Below, one piece after another: positions 26,821 to 36,256 of a stretch of DNA of 64,000 nt (within the stretch, counting starts at the first letter, position 1; each line of letters opens with the position of its first letter). This DNA comes from Verrucomicrobiota bacterium (GTDB lineage: Bacteria > Verrucomicrobiota > Verrucomicrobiia > Opitutales > Opitutaceae): contig JAEKKV010000022.1 in assembly GCA_019510185.1 (NCBI GenBank), positions 29,945 to 93,944 of the forward strand, in the 5' to 3' direction. The translations under genes were made by a program, and so were the position numbers. Under the pieces are notes generated by a model. That model was not told where the DNA came from. It did not search any database and saw nothing but the letters and a program-made list of their open reading frames with translations.

Positions 26821-28137
26821 GTGTTTTTCGGAATCTTCGATTCAGTGGAAAAGAAAATGCGGACTAACGCCGCCAACTGGCTGGAGCTGGCCGACAAGGT
26901 TCACCATTACCGGCGTGACCTCCTGTCCGCCGCCGAGCGGACCTCGCTCCAACAGGCGGTTGAAACCTTGCGCCAGCAGCTCCGCGACAAGGCGGACTCC
27001 AGCAAGCTCAAGCTCGGCATCGAGTCGCTTGAGGGCGTTTTGAGCCGCGTCGGCGGCACGCATTACCCGAAGTCCAGCTGGACCGAGAATGTGGAATTCT
27101 TCCTCGTTGCCGCGATCGTGATCCTCGGCATCCGTGCCTACATCGTCCAGCCGTTCAAGATTCCCACGAATTCGATGTGGCCGAGCTACAACGGCATGAC
27201 GCCGGAGGTGTTCGCCACGCCCGCGGACGAGCCCGGTTCGGTCGAGCGCGTGTTGCGTTTCGTTACCATGGGCGCGCGTCCGCGCATGCTCAATGCGCCC
27301 GATGATGGCGAAATCCTTCTGCCGGTGGATGCGGGTCAGGGTCGCGGTCTGATTAAATACCAAGAGGTGGCCGGACATTCCTGGGGCGTACTGCCGGCGC
27401 AATTAAGGGAATACCGGCTGCTGGTCGGCAACCGCCTGATCGTCACCCAAGTGCCGCTGGATTTCGATTTCGACTGGGTTGTCCGTGACGCGTTTTTCCC
27501 CGGTCGCAAGACACTGTTCGACGGACTGCGCGAAAAGTTTGCCCACGGGGATTATGTTGACCGCGACGTGCCGACGGCCGCCGGTTACACCGAGCGCGTT
27601 CGGTTCGTTCGCACCGGCCGCATGGTCCATGCCGGCGAACGCATGCTGTCATTCGACATCATGACGGGCGACCAGCTGTTTGTTGATCGCCTCAGCTATC
27701 ATTTCGTGAAGCCGAGGGTCGGGGACGGCTTTGTTTTCCGCACCGGCAACATTCCGGTTCTGCGCGAAACCCAGGGCGATCAATATTACATCAAGCGTCT
27801 GGTGGGCACGCCGGGGGACGTGATGGAGGTGAAAGAGCCGGTGCTTTACCGCAACGGACAGCCCATCACGGGCGCGGCCGCTTTTGACAAGAACGCCCGG
27901 CGGGTGGGGAACTACGGCGGCTATTTCAATGGTCGCAAGGACGACCGTTATCCCAACGCCCAGCTGTTCGCCGAACAAAAGATCACCGTTCCGGCCGACA
28001 GCTATCTCGCGATGGGCGATAATTCCGGCAACAGCCTCGACGGCCGTTATTGGGGCTTCGTTCCAGCCAAGGACGTCATCGGCCGGCCATTGTGGATCTA
28101 TTATCCGTTCACCAAGCGCTGGGGTATTGCCCCGTAA
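26821..28137 (+). CDS. lepB: Signal peptidase I (S26A), enlarged form
   Basis: A 438-residue inner-membrane protease that releases exported proteins from their signal peptides. I use the GTG at 26821 (FFGIFDSVEKKMR) because the more upstream TTG lies inside the lepA terminator. A cytosolic helical region (about 15-75) precedes a membrane helix (about 92-110). The Ser box is FKIPTNSMWP with Ser118, the Lys box is YYIKRLVGTPGD with Lys325, and box E is MGDNSGNSLDGRYWG. The 207 residues between Ser and Lys far exceed the roughly 55 of E. coli, so a large inserted periplasmic domain is present. All catalytic residues are intact. Confidence 0.92.
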   Translation: MFFGIFDSVEKKMRTNAANWLELADKVHHYRRDLLSAAERTSLQQAVETLRQQLRDKADSSKLKLGIESLEGVLSRVGGTHYPKSSWTENVEFFLVAAIVILGIRAYIVQPFKIPTNSMWPSYNGMTPEVFATPADEPGSVERVLRFVTMGARPRMLNAPDDGEILLPVDAGQGRGLIKYQEVAGHSWGVLPAQLREYRLLVGNRLIVTQVPLDFDFDWVVRDAFFPGRKTLFDGLREKFAHGDYVDRDVPTAAGYTERVRFVRTGRMVHAGERMLSFDIMTGDQLFVDRLSYHFVKPRVGDGFVFRTGNIPVLRETQGDQYYIKRLVGTPGDVMEVKEPVLYRNGQPITGAAAFDKNARRVGNYGGYFNGRKDDRYPNAQLFAEQKITVPADSYLAMGDNSGNSLDGRYWGFVPAKDVIGRPLWIYYPFTKRWGIAP

Positions 28138-28299
28138 GCTAAGGAACCGGTCGGCATTCGGGACCGATCAAGCCAGTCGGAGCAACTAGCAGCACAACTT
28201 TCACTTAGCTGTCATCATATCGCACAATAAACATTATGTCCAATCAAGGACTGGTGGGGATTTTGCCCTTCGCTAACACGGATTTTGCGTCTTCCCCGT

Positions 28300-29499
28300 T
28301 CAATGTGCGGAGGCCGGGAGACGTTCCAGCTTGGGAAGGCTCCGGCGGGACGCCTTGAGGTCGCGATAAAGCTGCTGAACGCGGGCCAAGCTTCCCTGTC
28401 GTTCAAAATTCAGGGCGGCGATTTCGCGGTGGTTGCAGTGGAGTTTTCCCGGGCGTTCGCAGGAAACGACCCACTGTTCGATCATACGGGCAAATGCGGA
28501 AACGTCCCCGATCGGCGCCTTCCAAGCATGCGAAAGCGGCAGCTCGAGCACATTAAGATTTCCAGGGGCCTCGCTGAGAATCAACGGAAGATCGCAGGAC
28601 AACGCCTCGAGCACGGCCAGCGACATGCCCTCATACAGCGAGGTGAGAATAAACCCGTCCACCGCCCGATAAAAATGCACCGGCGTGGCCATGGAGGGAT
28701 AGCGGATAACACGCCCTTCCAGCCCAAAGACGGTGATCAGGCGATCTAGTTCCAGGTCCAGCTCCCCCCGTCCCACGTGAAAGAGATAGAGATTCGGACG
28801 TCGCTGGCAGGCCTTTGCGAACGCCCGGTACAACGTGATCGGATCTTTCTGCGCGGCCGCCCTGCCCAACGAGCCAAGAATGATGCCGTCCCGCGGCAGG
28901 CCCAGTTTGTCACGCAACGACTGCTTCGCTTCCCGGCTCACGGGAGAAAATTCGGCGGTCGAAATGCCGTTTGGAACGTACAGCATTCGCCGGGCGGGCA
29001 GACGGAGTTGCTGCAACGCGTAGTTATTCTCGTCGATCGAGACGGACACGGTGACGCTGAAGTGCCCGAGAATGCGCTCAATCAGGTCATAAACGAAGTC
29101 GATGCGCCCCCGCTGCGGTCTCATGCCGGCGTAGGCATGCGGTTGATACACCTGCCAGGCCCCCCAGCCCGCTCCGGCCAGCGGCAGTACCCGGGCCAGC
29201 GCCCCGGCCTTGGAGCTGTGGCTGTGAATGATGTCGGGCTTCACCTGACGGACCAGTCGCGCCAACGCCCAAAACGCCCTGAAGTCACTCAGTGCTGGCC
29301 GGTTGCCGGTGCGCAAATTCACGGTGCGCCCCCCCGCCCGCTCCACCGTCGCCACCAGTTCGAGAAGCTGGGGGCTGCCACGCCGGTCGGAATAAGCCAG
29401 GTGGACCTCCATCCCCTGCCCCAGCAGAAAATGAACGAGAGCTTCCACACAGCGGAAGACGCCGTCCACGCCGGGTTCGGAAACGATGACAACTTTCAT
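28300..29499 (-). CDS. Family 4 glycosyltransferase (exopolysaccharide cluster, last gene)
   Basis: A 399-residue GT-B fold glycosyltransferase, cytosolic or membrane-associated. The N-terminal half has PDIIHSHSSKAGALAR, typical of WbpH/RfaB-type enzymes. The C-terminal half has the donor-binding region (LGSLGRAAAQKDP, FHVGRGELDLELDR) and the EGMSLAVLEALSCDLPLILSE motif containing the EX7E signature. It lies 4 bases after the preceding GT4 gene, so it is the last gene of the nine-gene operon. The sugar donor and acceptor cannot be read from sequence. About 160 bases of non-coding DNA separate it from signal peptidase I. Confidence 0.88.
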   Translation of the reverse strand: MKVVIVSEPGVDGVFRCVEALVHFLLGQGMEVHLAYSDRRGSPQLLELVATVERAGGRTVNLRTGNRPALSDFRAFWALARLVRQVKPDIIHSHSSKAGALARVLPLAGAGWGAWQVYQPHAYAGMRPQRGRIDFVYDLIERILGHFSVTVSVSIDENNYALQQLRLPARRMLYVPNGISTAEFSPVSREAKQSLRDKLGLPRDGIILGSLGRAAAQKDPITLYRAFAKACQRRPNLYLFHVGRGELDLELDRLITVFGLEGRVIRYPSMATPVHFYRAVDGFILTSLYEGMSLAVLEALSCDLPLILSEAPGNLNVLELPLSHAWKAPIGDVSAFARMIEQWVVSCERPGKLHCNHREIAALNFERQGSLARVQQLYRDLKASRRSLPKLERLPASAH

Positions 29500-29503
29500 G
29501 AGA

Positions 29504-30766
29504 TTATCCGGTTTTCAGAAGGGTTGACGGCGTCTGCATCGACAACGTCCCGTACGTTTCGATCAAATCCGTGACGTGCCGCTCCGTCGTCCACGGATCG
29601 CTCCAATACCAGTGATAAGCGGCCCGCCCCAGGCAGGCCGTGAGGAGATCGTCTTCGGCGATTTTTTTCATTTGCGCGGCCAGCGATTCCGCCGAGCCAT
29701 GCGTGAAATGAAGCCCCGTCCGGCCATCGGCCACATAATCGGTGGCCGCGCAGCCGTCCGAGACGATGGCGGGAATTCCCGAGGCGGCCGCCTCGACGGG
29801 GACCAAGCCGAGCGTCTCATACCACAGCGAAGGGAAAACGAGAGCGCGTGACTGGCGCAGCTGTTCGCGAATTTGCGCGGGATTCAACCAGCCGGTGAAC
29901 TGCGCCTGCGAGCAAAGCCGTTTCAATTCCGGCATCAGCTCGCCGTCGCCAACGAATACCGCGGGAAGCCCGGTGGCGCGCACCGCCTCGGCAAACACGC
30001 GCACGCCCTTCTCCGGCACGAACCGTCCGATGTAGAGGAAGGGACGATTCTTTTCGTTCAAAGCAGGGCCGTCGTCCACGCAATCGATCGGGTTGCGAAT
30101 CACCGTCGCCGGAACGCCGGCGGGCAAATGCGGCCGCATCAAATCGAGACTGAAACCGGAAACGCCGACGTAACAGGCCACTTTTTCGGGCACCTTGAGA
30201 AACCGGTTCTGCATCGTGGTGCGCACGCTGCGCCAGAGTTTGTGCCCGTAGTTGCGCCGGTCGCAATTGCAGCCCAGGCAGGAAAGCGACAGCGGTGCGC
30301 GCCGGCAGATTTCTCCACTCGAATGATCGAAGAATCCCCCGTTCGGACAGCTGATGAAAAAATCATGCAGGGTCACGACCAGCGGGAATCCCATCCCGGT
30401 CACAAGATCGAGCGCGAAGGGCGAAAGCGCCTTCATCCAAGTGTGCGCATGCACCAGCGTGCGGGTCGGATCCTTGGTTGCGAGCAATGTGCGCAGCGCG
30501 GCCAGCGCGGCGGTGTTGCACAGACCCGAGGCCATCGCACGGAGCTTGCGCGGATCCTTGGCCAGCTCCGGCTGGTCCAGACAAATCACCTTGAGATTGG
30601 GGACGTCTTGCAGCTCGGGAGAAACCGGCCCCACGCAGGTGAATACGGTCACCGGGAATCCCCGGCCGGCGAGTCCCACGGCCGACGCGATGGCGACCGC
30701 GGTGGAGCCGCCCGTCAGCGTCGCGTAATCGTTGAGGATGATGATCTCCGTCAGTTCCGTCATCAT
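29504..30766 (-). CDS. Family 4 glycosyltransferase
   Basis: A 420-residue GT-B glycosyltransferase. I use the ATG at 30766, which overlaps the stop of the GT2 gene by 4 bases (ATGA); a second ATG follows immediately. The N-terminal domain has the GGST motif (DYATLTGGSTAVAI), and HAHTWMKALSPFAL and VVTLHDFFISCPNGGFF are typical acceptor-side motifs. A Cys cluster, SCLGCNCDRRNYGHKLWR, is shared by a known GT4 subgroup. The donor-side signature is WYETLGLVPVEAAASGIPAIVSD. It should add one sugar to the lipid-linked repeat unit of the exopolysaccharide; which one is unknown. Confidence 0.88.
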   Translation of the reverse strand: MMTELTEIIILNDYATLTGGSTAVAIASAVGLAGRGFPVTVFTCVGPVSPELQDVPNLKVICLDQPELAKDPRKLRAMASGLCNTAALAALRTLLATKDPTRTLVHAHTWMKALSPFALDLVTGMGFPLVVTLHDFFISCPNGGFFDHSSGEICRRAPLSLSCLGCNCDRRNYGHKLWRSVRTTMQNRFLKVPEKVACYVGVSGFSLDLMRPHLPAGVPATVIRNPIDCVDDGPALNEKNRPFLYIGRFVPEKGVRVFAEAVRATGLPAVFVGDGELMPELKRLCSQAQFTGWLNPAQIREQLRQSRALVFPSLWYETLGLVPVEAAASGIPAIVSDGCAATDYVADGRTGLHFTHGSAESLAAQMKKIAEDDLLTACLGRAAYHWYWSDPWTTERHVTDLIETYGTLSMQTPSTLLKTG

Positions 30767-31593
30767 GGTTGGGCGTTGTTTTGCTGAAGCACCTGATAGC
30801 TGGTGCGGAAGCCAGTCCGGCGGATGCGCGTGAGGTAGCGCGGAAGATTGTAGAGACGATAGAGCAGACGGGCGGTCCTGCGGCGCACCGACGAAGGGCG
30901 GGCCGGCAGATGGCGGGCCACAATATCGTCCTGCTCTCCGATCGTGACGGTGGTGTTTCCGGAAAGCTGGCCGTCGCGAATTCGAAATTGGGCCACGCGG
31001 CGCGGGTAGTAGCGGAACGGGTCTCCGCCGACATAGGCCCGCAACCAAAAATCCAGATCGGCGCAGAGCCGGTAGCGCGTGTCGAAACCGCCGAGCCTCC
31101 GCACGCAATCTTTGCGGAAGAGCATGCCCTGCTGCATGAGCGGGCTGATGCCCTGGTGCAGCAGCGAGGGAATCCAGCCGGGATCGCCGGCCGTCGTTAT
31201 ACGGGTGATACAACGGTCCTTTTCGTCAATGAGCTCCACATCCCCGTAGAAAACAGGATAGGGATCCTCGGCCTGAAAATGTCGCAGAGCGGCTTCGCCA
31301 AAGCCGGGCAGAAGACAGTCGTCGTCATTGATATAGGTGAACCATTCCCAGTCATCGGGGGCGGCCATCAGCGCGGCATTGATGGCGCCATAGATACCTC
31401 CGGCCTTGCCGGCATCGGGCACGACCAGGGTGTCGGGATAACGGGATTGCAGCTCCTCGACACGGGGAGCCGGGACGGAGAGCACGTGAAGGATATCGAG
31501 CGGTTGCGCCGCGACGGAGGCCATGGTCTGGTCGAGGAATCCGGAGACGCCCAAGGTGGGCGTCACCACGAGAATTCGGTTGGTCTTAATCAT
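30763..31593 (-). CDS. Family 2 glycosyltransferase
   Basis: A 276-residue GT-A fold inverting glycosyltransferase. The start ILVVTPTLGVSGFLDQTMASVAAQ and the YGAINAALMAAPDDWEWFTYINDDD segment give the nucleotide-binding and metal-binding (DDD) motifs. FDTRYRLCADLDFWLRA is the ED/D-x-D acceptor-base region, and PRRVAQFRIRDGQLSG resembles WcaA-type enzymes. No membrane helices. It lies 49 bases after the acetyltransferase gene and overlaps the next GT4 gene by 4 bases. Substrate unknown. Confidence 0.88.
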   Translation of the reverse strand: MIKTNRILVVTPTLGVSGFLDQTMASVAAQPLDILHVLSVPAPRVEELQSRYPDTLVVPDAGKAGGIYGAINAALMAAPDDWEWFTYINDDDCLLPGFGEAALRHFQAEDPYPVFYGDVELIDEKDRCITRITTAGDPGWIPSLLHQGISPLMQQGMLFRKDCVRRLGGFDTRYRLCADLDFWLRAYVGGDPFRYYPRRVAQFRIRDGQLSGNTTVTIGEQDDIVARHLPARPSSVRRRTARLLYRLYNLPRYLTRIRRTGFRTSYQVLQQNNAQP

Positions 31594-31641
31594 GATGAGA
31601 GCGGCTGAGGGTTGCCGGCGGCGCGAGAATGACGGAAGGCG

Positions 31642-32283
31642 TCATCGTTTCGGAAAGTTGGTCCAAAGGCTTTTGCCCGGCGTGCGGAGATGCTCGATGT
31701 TGCGGCTGGGCTTGCAGGGAACGCCGACAGCGACATGCCGAGGCGGAATATCTTTGTTCACCACGGAACCGGCGCCAATGACGGCCCCCTCCCCGATGGT
31801 AACGCCGGCGCAAAGGGTGACCCGCAGACCGCACCACACGGACGGGCCGATAGTGATCGGTCCGTCCGTGGGCACCAGCGTCGCGAGGTCGTGCGAGCCG
31901 GTGTTGATGTAGAGTCCCGGGGCGGAAAGAAAGTCGTCGCCCACCCGGATCGTGCCTCGCGCGGTGATGCGTGAATTCGCGCCGATCACGATGCGCTTTC
32001 CGAAAACCAGATGATTCGGATAGTCGAAATCCACATGGGGCCCGATCCAGATTTCGTTGGATTGGCAATCCGCGCCCATGCGCCGGAGCGCCCAGGCCTG
32101 CAGGAATCCGACCGGCTTCATTCCCGGCGTGCTGACCGATCCGAGCAGGCTGATGAACCGGCTGAAGAAAAAGACGCCAAGGTAACGCCAGAGGGCGACG
32201 GAGTGAAAAACAAGCCAAGAAATCCCGCGACGATGGGGTTCGTTGGTCAAAAAGGTAACGGGGTTGCTCGTGGGCGCATTCAT
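31642..32283 (-). CDS. WcaF-like hexapeptide-repeat acetyltransferase
   Basis: A 213-residue left-handed beta-helix acetyltransferase that probably O-acetylates the exopolysaccharide or its lipid-linked precursor. The hexapeptide ladder is clear from about 75 onward (IWIGPHVDFDYPNHLVFGKRIVIGANSRI, then ITIGPSVWCGLRVTLCAGVTIGEGAVIGAGSVV). The catalytic His is in NTGSHD, and the end, DIPPRHVAVGVPCK, is the standard closing motif of this family. Its start overlaps the flippase stop by 4 bases. The first 60 residues are amphipathic with aromatic residues, suggesting membrane contact. Confidence 0.87.
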   Translation of the reverse strand: MNAPTSNPVTFLTNEPHRRGISWLVFHSVALWRYLGVFFFSRFISLLGSVSTPGMKPVGFLQAWALRRMGADCQSNEIWIGPHVDFDYPNHLVFGKRIVIGANSRITARGTIRVGDDFLSAPGLYINTGSHDLATLVPTDGPITIGPSVWCGLRVTLCAGVTIGEGAVIGAGSVVNKDIPPRHVAVGVPCKPSRNIEHLRTPGKSLWTNFPKR

Positions 32284-33704
32284 GCGGAGGAAACTGGGGT
32301 AGCCACCGATGCAGAGGTTTCCTTCTCCGGATCAGGGGACGAAGCGAGAGAAGCTGCGACGGCCATGGAAAGGTAACGGCGTGTCTCAAGAATATTGCCG
32401 ATAAGATTAAAGGGCAGATATCCGAGGATGAGTCCGAGCATGACGCCGGGGGCGCCCAGCGGCCGCACCAGCAGGTACATCAAGGTCGTGCTGAGAATGG
32501 CGCTCGCGACACTGTAAAGCGTGGTGCGATGCACCTCCGAAACGCCAGTGAGCAGAAAGCTGAACGGCTGCTGAAGGAAGGCCAGGGAGTTCCAGGCGCA
32601 CAACAGCCAGATCAGGCTGTAGGTCACGTCAGGAACATCATGCCCCACCCAGAGCAGGACGATTTGATGGGCGAAACACGCGGCCAGAATCATCGGCAGG
32701 ATGCTGAAGCCGACCGTGGCCATGACCGAATGGCGGAGCGCCTGGCGCATCCAGGCAAACTCGCGCTTGGCCTTCGCCTTCGAATACGCGGGCCAGAGCG
32801 GCAGCATGAACGCGTTCTGGACGATTGCGAAAATGTTGTAGAAGCGCTGGAGCAGGTTGTATGGCGTGACTGCGGCGGCGCCCAGGCAGGTCGAGATGAC
32901 GACCTGCGGCAGAGCAAAGAGCACGGTGGTCAGAATCTGCTGGGCCCCAAAATGGGCGCCGAGGCTCAGCAGTTCACGCAGCAGCGAAAACCGGAAGTGA
33001 AACCTCCACACGGAAAGCCAGCGAAGCTGGGCGAGTTGAGCGAGCAACAGCACGGCGTTGCCCCCCATGATCGCGCCTTGCGTACCAGCGACCAACGCGG
33101 CCAGGCCCCAATGCCGGTGCACGCCAAAAACGACGACACCCAGCGCCACCACGTTGCCGACCGCTTGGGAGAGATTGTAGGTCCAACCTTCCTGCCGGGC
33201 AAAGGCCAGGCGCTGCGCGAGCCCCAAGGGAAACCCTGCGCAAAAAATCAGCCCGACCGCCAGCGCCGCCGCAGGAGCCGCCGCGATGGTGTCGGCGCCG
33301 GTCAGATTGAAAAGTGTCGCGAAGTTCACGTGCGACACGGCCACCCAGCAGACCACGGCGAGCACGCTCCCGACGGCGGAAAGAAACAGCAGCGCGCTTC
33401 CCAGCAATGCCCTGGCCTCCTCGCGCGCGTTGTGCGCGAAGGCTTCCGCCAGCCGGTTTTGGACGCCGATACCCATGCCGAAATCCGCAAACGTCACCAA
33501 GTACGTCAGGCTCATCATGGCCATCCACAGGCCAAATGCCTCCGTGCCGAGCGCTTTCATGACGATCGGCACCTGCATCATCTGGCAAAGAATGCCGAGC
33601 CCGCGCGCCGCCAGCGACGTGATGAAGAACATCGCGATCGCCCGGGGCGGGCGCGTCGCCAGTTTGGCGCGCAATTTTGGGATCAACGACTTGAAGGAGA
33701 TCAT
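32280..33704 (-). CDS. Wzx-like oligosaccharide flippase
   Basis: A 474-residue polytopic membrane protein of the MOP/MVF flippase superfamily, expected to flip lipid-linked repeat units across the inner membrane. The ATG at 33704 overlaps the stop of the polymerase gene (ATGA) and is preferred over an in-frame upstream start without conservation. About 12-14 hydrophobic helices are visible, beginning with AMFFITSLAARGLGILCQMMQVPIV and KALGTEAFGLWMAM, the usual N-terminal pattern of polysaccharide synthases. The gene sits exactly between the Wzy-like and acetyltransferase genes, which supports a Wzx/Wzy-dependent pathway. Confidence 0.85.
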   Translation of the reverse strand: MISFKSLIPKLRAKLATRPPRAIAMFFITSLAARGLGILCQMMQVPIVMKALGTEAFGLWMAMMSLTYLVTFADFGMGIGVQNRLAEAFAHNAREEARALLGSALLFLSAVGSVLAVVCWVAVSHVNFATLFNLTGADTIAAAPAAALAVGLIFCAGFPLGLAQRLAFARQEGWTYNLSQAVGNVVALGVVVFGVHRHWGLAALVAGTQGAIMGGNAVLLLAQLAQLRWLSVWRFHFRFSLLRELLSLGAHFGAQQILTTVLFALPQVVISTCLGAAAVTPYNLLQRFYNIFAIVQNAFMLPLWPAYSKAKAKREFAWMRQALRHSVMATVGFSILPMILAACFAHQIVLLWVGHDVPDVTYSLIWLLCAWNSLAFLQQPFSFLLTGVSEVHRTTLYSVASAILSTTLMYLLVRPLGAPGVMLGLILGYLPFNLIGNILETRRYLSMAVAASLASSPDPEKETSASVATPVSSA

Positions 33705-34984
33705 GACGTCAGCTCGTGGTTTTGCGACTCGTCGCGTTCCGCGGAAATGAGAAGAATCAGCCCGGCCGCCAGCGCGATGTAGACGCGGTGCGCGCCGGAG
33801 AACGGACTCGCGAAGACATTCGTCAGCGCAAAAATCAGCACGAGCAGGCGCACCGCGCTCGTCGGCCGCCAAGCTTGGACCATGATCTGGTCATACAGCG
33901 CCCAGAGGATCGCGCCCAAAAACAGAACGAAGAACGTGGATCCGAAGATTCCGCCCTCGGCCAGCGTCACCAGGATCTGCGAATGGATCGCCACCGGATC
34001 GTCGTCGTCGTTCAAACCGGCGAATCCGCCGACATTCGCCTCTTTCGCCGAGGCGTCGCGAATCATCATGAAATTGTCGATGACGTGGGTGTTGCTGAAC
34101 CACGACCCGTGGCCGATCAAGGGTGAGGTCATGAACGCCTCGGCCGCGGCTTGCATCATGGCGGAACGCTCGATGTTCGATCGATCCGCGCGTTCGCCGC
34201 CTGTCTCTTTCTGGGAGCTGCTGTAAATAAGCGAGATGGCCAGAAGCGCCAGAACTCCGCCCACCGGAATCACCCAGGCGCGCAGCCGGCGCGGCAACGA
34301 CTGCACCACCGTGAATGCCGCAATGAGCATGCACGACGCCCCGACGCTGCGGAAATCCATCGCGAAATTGACCAGGCACATCACTCCGCCTGCGATCATC
34401 GTGGCCAGCGGGCCCGCCGCTCCGGCCAGCGCAAAGGCCGCATAGGTGATGGGAATGCCAATGCCGAATTTCCAGAGATCGCCAAACAGCGCGCCAAAGA
34501 AGAGTCCCTGAACGGCACTGCCGATCTGCAGGCCGAAAATCAGCAGGAGCAGATTTCGGGGCGAACGGCCGAAAAGATAAGCGACCGCGGTGATGTCGAT
34601 GACAAGAAACACCATGCGCGCCCAGCCGCGGAGCATGTCGTGCGTCGAGCTTCCCCGGTAGAAATCGGAGGCCACATAGGCTCCCAACGCGATCGCCTGA
34701 CACACCAAGAGCACCCAGAAAAGTCCCCGGCGCAAAAGCGGTCCCGGCCAGGTCTGCTTCAGGGCGCAATGCACAAAGATCCAGCCGGTGGCCATCATCA
34801 GGAAGAGCTCCCCCACCGGCATCTCCCCTACCAACGACACTGTAAAGGAGGTGAAGATGCCGGCCAGCAGCGTGATGGCTCCCGACACCGACCGCGCCCC
34901 GTCGTGCATTGCGGATGAGTCATCCAAGGCGGCGTCCGGCACCAAGGTCGGACTCACGCCGGAATATGGCGAGAAGGCGTTCAT
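33701..34984 (-). CDS. O-antigen polymerase/ligase-like membrane protein (Wzy-like)
   Basis: A 427-residue inner-membrane protein with about 10-12 helices. A large periplasmic loop lies near the centre to C terminus (about 260-335, with ERSAMMQAAAEAFMTSPLIGHGSWFSN). The loop motif SPLIGHG followed by HSQILVTLAEGGIFGS is characteristic of the O-antigen ligase/polymerase superfamily. In a cluster with Wzx- and Wzc-like genes it most likely polymerises the repeat unit in the periplasm. A ligase role (WaaL) is possible but less likely here. It lies 6 bases downstream of a GT4 gene. Confidence 0.8.
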   Translation of the reverse strand: MNAFSPYSGVSPTLVPDAALDDSSAMHDGARSVSGAITLLAGIFTSFTVSLVGEMPVGELFLMMATGWIFVHCALKQTWPGPLLRRGLFWVLLVCQAIALGAYVASDFYRGSSTHDMLRGWARMVFLVIDITAVAYLFGRSPRNLLLLIFGLQIGSAVQGLFFGALFGDLWKFGIGIPITYAAFALAGAAGPLATMIAGGVMCLVNFAMDFRSVGASCMLIAAFTVVQSLPRRLRAWVIPVGGVLALLAISLIYSSSQKETGGERADRSNIERSAMMQAAAEAFMTSPLIGHGSWFSNTHVIDNFMMIRDASAKEANVGGFAGLNDDDDPVAIHSQILVTLAEGGIFGSTFFVLFLGAILWALYDQIMVQAWRPTSAVRLLVLIFALTNVFASPFSGAHRVYIALAAGLILLISAERDESQNHELTS

Positions 34985-34990
34985 ATGGCC

Positions 34991-36184
34991 TTAGGCCCGG
35001 GTCAGCAGCGGAGCAGCGGTCAATGCACGCGGGGCATTGGTCAGAATATTCCGCTCCGCCAGAATATCCAGGAAGCTCTTGCAAAACGCATTCCAGTTGA
35101 GCCGTTTTTCAAAGGTGGCGAACGAGCGGCGGCACATCGCCTGATAATCTCCCGAATTCCGGAACGAAGAAGCGATGAGGTCGGCATAGTCCTGCGCCCC
35201 GGCGCTCAGCGGGAGAAGGTAGCCGTTTTCGCCGTTGCTGACGGCTCCGCTGATGCCGCCGGTGTTCGTGGAAATGGCCGGCAGGCCAAAGGCGTTGCCT
35301 TCCGCGAAGGTGATGCCGAAGGCTTCGGCGCGCGAGGGCACGAAAACGTAGTGCGCGCGGATATACAGATCATGGAGCTTGGCCGCCTCCTCGGGCTTTT
35401 TCGGACTGAGCAGGCCATGCGAAACAATCCAGGGCAGGCCGCGATGGCGCGCCGGCAATTCGGCACCCACGATGTCCAGCGTCACCTTGTGGCCGAGTTT
35501 CCGGAGGCACCGCGCGGTGTCGACCACGAGGTCGCCGCCTTTGCGCTCCCAGTGTTTACCCACGAAAATCAGGTTGATGCGATCATGGGGGCGTTGGGCG
35601 ATCCAGCGCTCCACCTCGGGCAGCGTGTTCTTTTTTCCGAAATTCGCGCCGAAGGGGATGACCGCGACTTTCTCCGGGCTGATGCCGTAATAATTGATGG
35701 CCGAGCGCGCCGCCCACTCCGATGCGTAGATGGCCAGCGAAGCCTTGGCGAGCGAGGCGGCCTCCTGGGCGTGACCCTTTCGCAGGTACTCGGCGGAAAG
35801 GCCGGTGAAATCCCAGTAATAATCGACCATGCTGGCGAACGTCGCGTCCGCTGAAAAAGTGACCGGCCGGCTCGTCTTGAGGCGGGAGATCATCTCCGAG
35901 CCTGGGCTGAACACCATGTCGTAGCTTTTCCCGGAAATCCTTTGGTCGAACTCATTCGCCGCCGCCTCCAGAAACTCCGGCTCGCGATCTCCGCGGTGAT
36001 ATTGGCCGCGCAGGCGATAGAAGATTTTTTTCGAAATCGAGGCGCGATTATTTTTAACGACGAGCGGGAAGACGGGCTCGATGGCGGCCCCCAGGCGCTG
36101 GAGTCCTTCGAGGATGGAGGCCGGGTGCCCGGATTGGACTTCCGGATTGGCGGCGTCCTCGCGGAAAACATAAGCGATTTTCAT
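34991..36184 (-). CDS. Family 4 glycosyltransferase
   Basis: A 397-residue GT-B glycosyltransferase. The ATG at 36184 (MKIAYVFREDAANPEVQSG) matches family starts better than an upstream in-frame ATG at 36217. The donor side has VIPFGANFGKKNTLPEVE, NLIFVGKHWERKGGDLVVDTA and the EX7E region PSRAEAFGITFAEGNAFGLPAIST. It probably adds a sugar to the growing lipid-linked unit after the priming enzyme; the gene follows the priming transferase by 72 bases. Sugar specificity is not visible. Confidence 0.87.
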   Translation of the reverse strand: MKIAYVFREDAANPEVQSGHPASILEGLQRLGAAIEPVFPLVVKNNRASISKKIFYRLRGQYHRGDREPEFLEAAANEFDQRISGKSYDMVFSPGSEMISRLKTSRPVTFSADATFASMVDYYWDFTGLSAEYLRKGHAQEAASLAKASLAIYASEWAARSAINYYGISPEKVAVIPFGANFGKKNTLPEVERWIAQRPHDRINLIFVGKHWERKGGDLVVDTARCLRKLGHKVTLDIVGAELPARHRGLPWIVSHGLLSPKKPEEAAKLHDLYIRAHYVFVPSRAEAFGITFAEGNAFGLPAISTNTGGISGAVSNGENGYLLPLSAGAQDYADLIASSFRNSGDYQAMCRRSFATFEKRLNWNAFCKSFLDILAERNILTNAPRALTAAPLLTRA

Positions 36185-36256
36185 GACTTGTTGGATGAGT
36201 TGAGCGGATCGGTTCAAGAGTGGCGGGGCGGAGGTAGCAGGGCGCGCGGGGTCCTG

